Assembly (NCBI GenBank): GCA_964613695.1
Contig: CAZTIR010000026.1
Coordinates: 1 to 19,659 of the forward strand
Direction: 5' to 3'
Length of the DNA: 19,659 nt
DNA from: Pyrolobus sp964613695
GTDB lineage: Archaea > Thermoproteota > Thermoprotei_A > Sulfolobales > Pyrodictiaceae
The position numbers and the translations under genes were made by a program. Positions 14,098-19,659 of the stretch are shown here, piece after piece (positions within the stretch are counted from its first letter, which is position 1; each line of letters begins with the position of its first letter). Under the pieces are notes generated by a model. That model was not told where the DNA came from. It worked only from the letters and a program-made list of their open reading frames with translations, and searched no databases.

Positions 14098-14201
14098 GGT
14101 ATAGCCACCGGTGGTGGCTGGGAGAGCCCCCTAGTTAAATGCGGGGTGGCGCCGCGCCCATGTTTAATCCGCCGACCGTCTATGGGTGAGGGGCTCCGGG
14201 T
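14098..14201. promoter_or_regulatory. Divergent promoter region between the alcohol dehydrogenase and gatA
   Basis: On the - strand, atttaacta (about 14132-14140) is TATA-like and would place transcription start near 14110, about a dozen bases before GTG 14097. Exactly there lies a perfect 7-bp inverted repeat, agccacc (14103-14109) and ggtggct (14113-14119), with a 3-base spacer: a possible operator for the dehydrogenase. On the + strand, tgtttaat (14161-14168) is TATA-like and points to a start near 14190-14195, leaving a very short leader ahead of TTG 14202. Confidence 0.45.
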
Positions 14202-15689
14202 TTGCGATTCGAGACCCTGCCCGCGTACCAGCAGCTAGCCGATCTCCACGAGGGCGTTGTAAGCGTGGAGGAGTATGTGGGCAGGATCTACGATGCTATC
14301 GAGAGAGGCTCCTGCCTCAACGCCTATATCACGCTCCGCGACCGGGGCGTGGTGGAGAAGGAGGTTAGGGAGAGGCTCGAGAGGCTTAAGAGGGGCGAAA
14401 AGCTGCCCTTGGCGGGCCTTTTGGTGGCAGTGAAGGACAATATAGTGGTTAGGGGGCTGCCGACGACCTGCGCCTCGAGGATGCTCGAGGAGTATGTGCC
14501 TCCATACAACGCCACTGTGGTAGAGCGGCTCTTGGCCGCCGGCGCGGTGGTGATAGGCAAGACCAACATGGACGAGTTCGCTATGGGGTCTACCAGCGAG
14601 CTCAGCGCCTACGGGCCGGTTAGGAACCCCTGGAGCACGGACCGGGTGCCCGGCGGGAGCAGCGGCGGTAGCGCGGTGGCGGTTGCAACCGGGCAGGCTA
14701 GCGTCGCTCTGGGTAGCGACACCGGCGGTAGTATTAGGCTGCCTGCCGCCTGGACGGGGGTGTATGGGCTCAAGCCCACCTATGGCCTCGTCTCGCGGTA
14801 CGGCCTGGTAGCCTACGCTGATAGCCTGGAGCAGATAGGCCCCATGGCTAGACACCCCCGCGACATCTCGATGCTCATGAGCGTGATAGCGGGGTTCGAC
14901 GAGAGGGATTCTACGAGCCTACGCGTCTCGGGCTGGGGCGAGCTGAGGAGGAGGCCGGCTAGGCCCCGGGTAGCCGTGCTCATGGATCTTGTCGAGCACC
15001 CGGGTGTGGACGAGAGGATTGGGAAGCTTGTTGTGCGTTTAGCCCACCGGCTGGCCTCGGAGCTTGGATGGGAGGTTGGGGAGGTAAGGCTTGGCGACGA
15101 GAAGCTATTCGACCTCGCGCTCAAAGCATACTATGTGATTGCCACGAGCGAGGCTAGTAGCAACCTGGCTAGGTACACGGGCCTCCTCTATGGGCCACGG
15201 GGTAGGAGGATAGTCGAGAACGTGCCCTGGACGAGGTGGTTCTCGGAGGTTAGGAGGAGCTTCGGCTGGGAGGTTAAGAAGAGGATATTCATGGGGGCTT
15301 TCGCGCTGAGCGCTGGGTACCGGAGCGCTCTCTACGAGAAGGCTCTCGTTGTTAGACGGGTTGTTAGGGATAGGCTCCTCCGCCTGCTCCGAGGCTGGGA
15401 CGCGCTGCTACTACCCTCCTGTGTCTCGCCGCCACCCAGGATAGGGGAGGCTACCGGCGACCCTCTGCGCCTCTACGCTCTCGACCTGGTTACAGTGCTC
15501 GCTAACCTCGCGGGGCTCCCCGCGATAACGGTGCCCGCTGGTAGCGTTGACGGGCTCCCGGTGGGTGTCCAGCTGCTTGGAGACCACCTCTCCGACCGTG
15601 CACTAGTCGAGATGGCTGAGGAGTTGGAGAACACTCTAGGCTTGTACCGGGAGCCTCCCGCCGAGCCCTGCGGGGGTGGTGGAGGGTGA
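14202..15689 (+). CDS. gatA: Aspartyl/glutamyl-tRNA amidotransferase subunit A
   Basis: GatA is the amidase subunit of GatCAB, which releases ammonia from glutamine so that misacylated Asp-tRNA(Asn) (and in some organisms Glu-tRNA(Gln)) is amidated. The amidase-signature triad is intact: Lys78 in VAVKDN, cis-Ser153 in GGSSGGSA, and the nucleophile Ser177 in GSDTGGSIRLPA, with the same spacing (75 and 24) as in S. aureus GatA. GKTNMDEFAMGSTSE, YGLKPTYGLVSRYGL and DSLEQIGPMA are also typical. The length of 495 is standard. The start is a TTG following ggtgaggggc. Archaea normally use GatDE for Gln-tRNA, so Asn-tRNA is the likely target. Neither gatB nor a recognisable gatC lies next to it; its stop overlaps a small gene by 4 bases. 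Confidence 0.93.
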   Translation: MRFETLPAYQQLADLHEGVVSVEEYVGRIYDAIERGSCLNAYITLRDRGVVEKEVRERLERLKRGEKLPLAGLLVAVKDNIVVRGLPTTCASRMLEEYVPPYNATVVERLLAAGAVVIGKTNMDEFAMGSTSELSAYGPVRNPWSTDRVPGGSSGGSAVAVATGQASVALGSDTGGSIRLPAAWTGVYGLKPTYGLVSRYGLVAYADSLEQIGPMARHPRDISMLMSVIAGFDERDSTSLRVSGWGELRRRPARPRVAVLMDLVEHPGVDERIGKLVVRLAHRLASELGWEVGEVRLGDEKLFDLALKAYYVIATSEASSNLARYTGLLYGPRGRRIVENVPWTRWFSEVRRSFGWEVKKRIFMGAFALSAGYRSALYEKALVVRRVVRDRLLRLLRGWDALLLPSCVSPPPRIGEATGDPLRLYALDLVTVLANLAGLPAITVPAGSVDGLPVGVQLLGDHLSDRALVEMAEELENTLGLYREPPAEPCGGGGG

Positions 15690-15931
15690 GCGACCCGCTA
15701 GCCCTCATAGACAAGCTCATGAGCGTGTTGGAGCAGATGGAGGTGCAGGTGGCTAGGCTCGGGGAGGTTCTCCGGAGGTGTAGGGAGGAGGGCGGGGAGG
15801 GTGGCAGCGTCTACCCCCTCTACCAGCTCGTTATGAGGGCCGAGGATATTCTCAGGGAGCTTAGGAGGGCTGTTTTCGAGGAGTGTGGGGGCTCGGCAGC
15901 GGCTGGGCTTCAGCACGAGCCTCAGCGGTAA
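15686..15931 (+). CDS. Small coiled-coil-like protein translationally coupled to gatA
   Basis: The family is not recognised. The 81 residues contain a first helix with heptad-like spacing (LALIDKLMSVLEQMEVQVAR and on to about 32), a Gly/Glu linker (EEGGEGGSVYP, 35-45) and a second helix (YQLVMRAEDILRELRRAVFE, about 46-65), i.e. a helical hairpin. Its GTG overlaps the gatA stop as GTGA, the classic form of coupled translation. GatC is also a small, mainly helical partner of GatA, but the GatC pattern (an N-terminal LAxLA helix and a C-terminal extended R-x-D segment) is not seen. It might still be a divergent partner. The frame closes in the promoter-bearing gap before the methionine synthase gene. 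Confidence 0.6.
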   Translation: MSDPLALIDKLMSVLEQMEVQVARLGEVLRRCREEGGEGGSVYPLYQLVMRAEDILRELRRAVFEECGGSAAAGLQHEPQR

Positions 15932-15972
15932 TACCAGTCGTCACGGCCCCGTTCCACCCGAGCAACCCATCC

Positions 15973-15981
15973 TCTATAAAC
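15973..15981 (+). promoter_or_regulatory. TATA box for the methionine synthase gene
   Basis: The motif ctataaacc, preceded by a C-rich stretch, is the only AT-rich site in 15932-16007. Its centre lies about 30 bases before GTG 16008, so transcription should begin at or next to that GTG. This supports a leaderless mRNA and decides the start of the downstream gene against the much longer open frame that begins at 15885. Confidence 0.5.
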
Positions 15982-16007
15982 CGTGGTTCTCCTCGCAAGC
16001 CGAGGGG

Positions 16008-17024
16008 GTGTCTAGGCTGAGCGGCTACACGCTCCCCAAAGCCTTCATAACCACGGTTGTGGGGAGCTACCCTAAGATGCCAGAGGCCGAGGAGGCGATA
16101 AGGAAGAGGAAGAGGGGGCTTATCAGCGAGGAGGAGTTCCACCGCCTAGTCCAACCCGCTATAAAGAAGGTCGTGGAGGACCAGCTCGAGGCCGGCGTGG
16201 ATATCATCAGCGACGGGGAGCAGGCTAGGGACGATATGGTCGTCTACTTCGCGGAGAGGCTCGGGGGCTACCGGGGCGGAGAGTGGGTGAGGATATTCGA
16301 CAACGTGTACTTCAGGAAGCCTGTTATCGTGGAGAAGCTCGAATACCGCGGCCCCATGGCGATAGCCGACTGGGAGTACGCGGTTAGCGTGTCTCAAGGC
16401 CACCCCGTGAAGGCTATCCTGACGGGCCCCTACACGATGGCCGACTGGAGCTTCGACCTATACTATGGTGATAGGAGGGAGGTTGTGCTCGAGCTCGCGC
16501 GAGTCCTGCGGAGAGAGGTGGAGGAGTTTGTGAAGAGGGGTGCAAAGTTCATACAGGTTGATGAGCCCGCGTTGCCGACCCGACCCCTGCCCGAGGAGGC
16601 TGAGCTCGTTAAAGAGGCGTTAGAGATAATGTTGAAGGGCGTGGAGGCGAAGAAGATTGTGCACGTCTGCTTCGGTAGGATAGAGAAGCTGATACCCTAC
16701 CTCATGGAGTTCCCGGTCGACCAGCTTGACCTAGAGTTCAAGAATAGTGGTTTCAAGCTACTCCCCTACGTCAAGGAGTACTGGGATCCGAGGAAGGAGA
16801 TAGGCTACGGCGTGATAGACGTTCATAGCCTCCGCGTGGAGAGTGTCGACGAGATAGTGGAGGATATTAAGAGGCTCGTGAAGCTCGATGTGATACCGCA
16901 CGAGAGGATATACATTGATCCAGACTGCGGGTTGAAGAGGCTGCCGCGCGAGGTTGCTAAGGCGAAGCTGCGTAACATGGTCGAGGCTGCTAGGAGGGTT
17001 AGGAGGGAGTACGGCTACGAGTAG
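16008..17024 (+). CDS. Cobalamin-independent-type methionine synthase, catalytic half only (core MetE)
   Basis: The protein corresponds to the C-terminal catalytic domain of MetE and transfers a methyl group to homocysteine. It opens with ITTVVGSYPKMPEAEEA and carries DIISDGEQARDDM, ILTGPYTMADWS, QVDEPALPTRPLPEEA, the zinc ligands His and Cys of HVCFG, the Glu region LDLEFKNSG, and the third thiol Cys in PDCGLKRLP. At 338 residues it lacks the N-terminal folate-binding duplicate of full MetE. Archaeal and some bacterial core-MetE proteins probably use a methyl-corrinoid protein or methylcobalamin instead of methylfolate; the donor here is unknown. The start is set at GTG 16008 by the TATA box at 15973; the frame is open further upstream to 15885 but that part is unlike the family. 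Its 3' end overlaps the opposing gene by 10 bases. Confidence 0.9.
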   Translation: MSRLSGYTLPKAFITTVVGSYPKMPEAEEAIRKRKRGLISEEEFHRLVQPAIKKVVEDQLEAGVDIISDGEQARDDMVVYFAERLGGYRGGEWVRIFDNVYFRKPVIVEKLEYRGPMAIADWEYAVSVSQGHPVKAILTGPYTMADWSFDLYYGDRREVVLELARVLRREVEEFVKRGAKFIQVDEPALPTRPLPEEAELVKEALEIMLKGVEAKKIVHVCFGRIEKLIPYLMEFPVDQLDLEFKNSGFKLLPYVKEYWDPRKEIGYGVIDVHSLRVESVDEIVEDIKRLVKLDVIPHERIYIDPDCGLKRLPREVAKAKLRNMVEAARRVRREYGYE

Positions 17025-17572
17025 GAGGAGACCTCGTACAGCATGCCGATGGCTCTTTTACACTCGCTACCCCTCACCGCGTTCCACGCGGTCCTCCCGA
17101 CTATCTTCTCACCCTCTCTAGTCTCCATCACGATGCCCTTGTAGACCCCGTCCTCGAGGAGCAGTACGGCGCTCCAACCCTCCTCGGGGCAGGAGAGGTC
17201 GAGACGGGCAATCCTCAATCCCCTCTCCCTCACAGTCTTGGAGGCCCATGCCAGAACGTCGAGGGGGCGGCCGGTGGCCGTGTCCACGTACCTACTTCTG
17301 GCTATGAGGACTGCGAGGTGTATGGGGTCGCTTAGCTTCGCTGAGGCCTCGTCGGTGTAACGTAGCTCTATGCCTGCAACCTCCTCCCTCCCGACGCTCT
17401 TAACCTCCTGTCTAGCGGTAGTCCTCTGTGTCATCGCCTGCCGGTAGTCCGGGCACTTTGTGTAATCGCCACTTATGCAGGGGCGTGTCAGGGGGTTCAC
17501 ATGGCGCCCAATGAGCTTACAGTAGACTATGAACCCCCTCCTCTCCGCGTATGGGCATACCATTGCTATCAC
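17015..17572 (-). CDS. Unrecognised protein with an N-terminal cysteine cluster
   Basis: I do not recognise the 185-residue family. The N-terminus has four cysteines, Cys6, Cys18, Cys32 and Cys40 (VCPYAERRG, YCKLIGRHV, RPCISGDYTKCPDY), spaced C-x11-C-x13-C-x7-C. This suggests an iron-sulfur cluster or zinc knob. After a polar linker comes an alpha/beta domain (about 66-185) with two more cysteines (LSCPEEGW, SECKRA) and no membrane segment. The GTG at 17572 is preceded by gagaggag; an ATG three codons in (17563) is an alternative. It follows the membrane-protein gene after 27 bases, on the same strand. The function cannot be stated. Confidence 0.6.
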   Translation of the reverse strand: MIAMVCPYAERRGFIVYCKLIGRHVNPLTRPCISGDYTKCPDYRQAMTQRTTARQEVKSVGREEVAGIELRYTDEASAKLSDPIHLAVLIARSRYVDTATGRPLDVLAWASKTVRERGLRIARLDLSCPEEGWSAVLLLEDGVYKGIVMETREGEKIVGRTAWNAVRGSECKRAIGMLYEVSSYS

Positions 17573-17599
17573 GCTCTCCTCTCGGCACTAGTTGCTACG

Positions 17600-18307
17600 C
17601 TAGGCGGTCGAGCGGAGTACCTGGTTGGTCCAGGAGGTTATGTAGAGTAGTGCCAGGAGGAGTATTAGGTTCGATACTAGGATTGCTGGCGCTATCCCGA
17701 ATGCCGCTACTGCTGAAGCGGCGATGGGGGCCACAGAGCCTAGCATGAAGCCGAAGAACGCTTGCTGGTCTACCTCGTTACCCCTCCTCCAGGACTCGTG
17801 GAAGGGCGACGCTGCAGCCAGGAATGATGGCGCCTCGACAACTGTGTTAATGGCCACAAAGTATATGAAGCTTCCTCGAAGCGCTGCATATATCGTCGCC
17901 ACTAGGCTGGCGAAGACGGCGATCACTAGCCATAGCCCTGCTAGCCGCGTGTAGCCCGTGGCGTAGAGTATGCCTATTGTGACCGTGGCGGCGCCTAGGG
18001 ATTCTCCGACAAAGCCTGCTATCAACAGGATCGCAGCGGCTAGTACGAAAACCGGGCTAGCGGATAGGTACCAGGCGAACACGAGGCCGACGGAGCGGAA
18101 GACTAGGGCAGCGGAGAGCATGACAAACCCGAACGAGGCGAGGCTCGCTCCAAGCGCTCCAGTACGCTCGCCCAGCTTGAGAAGCCTATTTGCCGTCATG
18201 ACGCCAAAGACGGCGACTATTATGCTAGTGGCTAGCACTCCTATAGCTGTGCCTATCTCCGGCATCCCGATAGCCTTCTCAAAGACGACTATCCCGGCTT
18301 GCGCCAT
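17600..18307 (-). CDS. Polytopic membrane protein of unknown function
   Basis: The sequence is dominated by seven or eight hydrophobic segments (for example GTAIGVLATSIIVAVFGVM, SLASFGFVMLSAALVF, VFVLAAAILLIAGFV, LWLVIAVFASLVATIYAAL, and the last, ILVSNLILLLALLYI). A single polar stretch, PFHESWRRGNEVDQQAFF, sits between two of them. No transporter family is recognisable. I chose the ATG at 18307, preceded by gcagggaggtc, over the ATG at 18334 nine codons upstream, which has no ribosome-binding site; a TATA-like cttaattc at 18341-18348 would also start transcription downstream of 18334. The spacing of the chosen Shine-Dalgarno is short (2-3 bases), so the longer form remains possible. It lies 9 to 36 bases after the preceding same-strand gene. 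Confidence 0.65.
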   Translation of the reverse strand: MAQAGIVVFEKAIGMPEIGTAIGVLATSIIVAVFGVMTANRLLKLGERTGALGASLASFGFVMLSAALVFRSVGLVFAWYLSASPVFVLAAAILLIAGFVGESLGAATVTIGILYATGYTRLAGLWLVIAVFASLVATIYAALRGSFIYFVAINTVVEAPSFLAAASPFHESWRRGNEVDQQAFFGFMLGSVAPIAASAVAAFGIAPAILVSNLILLLALLYITSWTNQVLRSTA

Positions 18308-18343
18308 GACCTCCCTGCCGGCCTGAACACACATATGGTGGAA

Positions 18344-19279
18344 TTAAGTGCTTGGCGTCTCTCCGAGAGCCTCCAAGTAGGTGGCTACCTCGGCCTCATC
18401 GCTCTCTAGGAGCCGAGGGCCCTGCCGCAGCTCGAGCCGCAGGCGAGCCTCTATACCCGAGCCGAGCGCCACAAGCTCGCGCCTACCATAGCCTAGTACT
18501 CTCGCAACACCCGCGATACTAACTGGTCGTGCTGCTATAACGGCTCTCGGGGTGCGTGGTGCGAAGAAGAGCGTGTAGTGTATAGCCCCGCTGTGCACCT
18601 GAGCTAGTCTAGCCTCGAGGATCGTGTTATAGAGTCTTACGCCTAGCCTTAGGATCGCACTCGTCCTCCTCCCAACGTGGCTCGCTGTTATCGCCAGGCC
18701 GCCGTCGATGCCCGATAGTATAGCTTCTGCATACTCCTCGCCCCTTCTCACGCGGAGACGTCTCCTCTGAATCCTGGTCTTCACGTGGAGGGGTGGCGCG
18801 AAGATATAGGCGCTGACATCCTCTATCTGAATCTTGTACACGTCGCCTGCTATGACGCCCTCCGCGCCCTTCGCCACTATGAGGAGCTGGTTATCCCGCG
18901 ATAGTATATCGTCGAGGGTTATGGTCGTAACCTCGCCCTGTGGTGTGAACACGTCTCTCACTATATAGAGGCGTTTGAATGGCGATCTGCCCGTGTAACC
19001 CGCCTGCAGTGTTAGCCTCCCGGGTGTAGCGTCTAAACCCTCTCTCAACAGGTCGGGGAGGAGTGTGAGGATTCTCCCCACTCTCCCACTCCTCCTCTCC
19101 TCGGCGAGCCTGGAGGCGAAGAGCGCTACTATACCGGCTCCCGTGATGAGCGACGGTATTGTATACTCTGGGCGGCGCATGGAGAGGCCTAGTGATACAG
19201 CAATGCTGGATAGTAGGAGGGACGCTGCTAGACTAGACCTAGTGCTCCTCCTCGGCGGGACTATGGCTATGCTCGTCAT
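18344..19279 (-). CDS. Membrane-anchored protein with a soluble beta-rich domain, unrecognised
   Basis: The N-terminus has two likely membrane helices (SLAASLLLSSIAVSLGL, about 16-32, and SLITGAGIVALFASRL, about 43-58). The remaining 250 residues look like a soluble beta-rich domain (TTITLDDILSRDNQLLIVAK, VYKIQIEDVSAYIF, AILRLGVRLYNTILEARLA). A very basic patch (HVKTRIQRRRLRVRRGEEY) lies in the middle. No family is recognised. The ATG at 19279 has a good ribosome-binding site (gaggaggc) inside the panB tail, giving a 41-base overlap with panB. It is followed after 9-36 bases by the polytopic membrane protein, and the two could form one membrane complex; that is inference. Confidence 0.62.
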   Translation of the reverse strand: MTSIAIVPPRRSTRSSLAASLLLSSIAVSLGLSMRRPEYTIPSLITGAGIVALFASRLAEERRSGRVGRILTLLPDLLREGLDATPGRLTLQAGYTGRSPFKRLYIVRDVFTPQGEVTTITLDDILSRDNQLLIVAKGAEGVIAGDVYKIQIEDVSAYIFAPPLHVKTRIQRRRLRVRRGEEYAEAILSGIDGGLAITASHVGRRTSAILRLGVRLYNTILEARLAQVHSGAIHYTLFFAPRTPRAVIAARPVSIAGVARVLGYGRRELVALGSGIEARLRLELRQGPRLLESDEAEVATYLEALGETPST

Positions 19280-19659
19280 GCCTCCTCTTCCACTCCTCTT
19301 TCATGTGAAAGACGTGCTCCTCGGAGGGGAAGACGCCGCTCCTAACCTCCTCGGCAAACCTCTTAACAGCCTCGAGCGCAACCCTCCTCACGTCAGCATA
19401 CCTCTTGGCGAATGGGGGAGTGAAGTCGCTCAAGCCCAGTATATCGTGGAGCACTAGCACCTGACCGTCGCAGAAACGGCCGCTCCCAATGCATATGGTT
19501 GGTATCCTAAGCCTGCGCGTTATCTCCGCAGCCACCTCCTCGGCTGTAAACTCTATGACTATGGCGAAGGCTCCGGCCTCTTCAAGGGCATTCGCATCCT
19601 CCAGCAGCTCCTCGGCCTCGCGCTCAGTCCTACCCCTCCTCCGATACCCTCCCCGCACC
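19239..19659 (-). CDS. panB: 3-methyl-2-oxobutanoate hydroxymethyltransferase, C-terminal part (cut by the window edge)
   Basis: PanB (ketopantoate hydroxymethyltransferase) adds a hydroxymethyl group from methylene-tetrahydrofolate or an archaeal analogue to 2-oxoisovalerate, giving ketopantoate, the first committed CoA precursor. The visible part matches the family's second half: RGGYRRRGRTEREAEELLED, AFAIVIEFTAEEVAAEIT, IPTICIGSGRFCDGQVLVLH, DILGLSDFTPPFAKRYAD and VRSGVFPSEEHVF. The frame is open to the end of the window and GGYxVxGRTE is an internal motif, so the true start lies outside. After the family core there is a charged, His-rich end (KEEWKRRHDEHSHSPAEEEH). The downstream gene starts inside this tail. 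Confidence 0.92.
   Translation of the reverse strand, partial: VRGGYRRRGRTEREAEELLEDANALEEAGAFAIVIEFTAEEVAAEITRRLRIPTICIGSGRFCDGQVLVLHDILGLSDFTPPFAKRYADVRRVALEAVKRFAEEVRSGVFPSEEHVFHMKEEWKRRHDEHSHSPAEEEH

Noticed and set aside
14235..14855. A 206-residue open frame on the - strand
   Set aside because: It is antisense to the gatA catalytic core, rich in His/Pro/Ala without domain pattern; gatA itself is unmistakable.
1..19659. CRISPR array, insertion sequence, integrase or attachment site, phage genes
   Set aside because: No repeat-spacer pattern, transposase or integrase motif, or long direct repeat was seen by reading; gene content is metabolic and codon use is uniform. A short undetected repeat cannot be excluded without computation.

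Overview
The window looks like chromosomal DNA from a GC-rich hyperthermophilic crenarchaeon, most likely of the Desulfurococcales (Pyrodictium/Hyperthermus-like). The basis is: dense packing with many 4-60 nt gene overlaps, AGG/ATA-rich codon use, frequent GTG and TTG starts, short AT-rich TATA-like boxes placed for leaderless or nearly leaderless transcripts, and archaea-type genes (pantoate kinase, a TrmY-like SPOUT methylase, a GatA of the GatCAB type, a methionine synthase with only the MetE catalytic half). The genus is inference; no rRNA or tRNA gene is present. A run of exactly 100 N at 11416-11515 shows that this is a scaffolded draft assembly.

Layout. (1) 1-967: a promoter and the first codons of an unknown gene run directly into a sugar-type ABC ATPase that has lost its N-terminal third. 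(2) 933-2824, + strand: a tightly overlapping ubiquitin-like/molybdopterin cluster of JAMM metalloprotease, MoaD-MoaE fusion and MoeB/ThiF-type E1 enzyme. (3) 2867-2981: a gene-free element with a perfect 16-bp terminal stem enclosing three hairpins, just ahead of a TrmY-like methylase gene (3004-3609). (4) 8023 down to 3568, - strand: a five-gene unit of TldD-like metalloprotease, UlaG-like MBL hydrolase, unknown protein, CoaBC and pantoate kinase. (5) 8077-9646, + strand: an unknown protein coupled to L-aspartate dehydrogenase (NAD synthesis). (6) 11548 down to 9688, - strand: a CstA-type transporter split by the assembly gap. (7) 11601-12841, + strand: a small helical protein coupled to an ArsA/Get3-type ATPase. 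(8) 14097 down to 12838, - strand: a metal-dependent alcohol dehydrogenase. (9) 14202-17024, + strand: gatA, a small coupled protein, and the methionine synthase. (10) window end down to 17015, - strand: the C-terminal part of PanB followed by three unrecognised genes (membrane-anchored, polytopic, and Cys-rich).

How the genes fit together. Three CoA-pathway enzymes (PanB, pantoate kinase, CoaBC) lie in the window, in two separate - strand units. The most coherent functional module is 933-2824. The MoaD part of the fusion ends in an internal Gly-Gly that must be freed to act as a sulfur carrier. The adjoining JAMM protein has the residues to do that, and the E1-like protein would adenylate the freed tail. 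The least explained element is the four-stem structure at 2867-2981.
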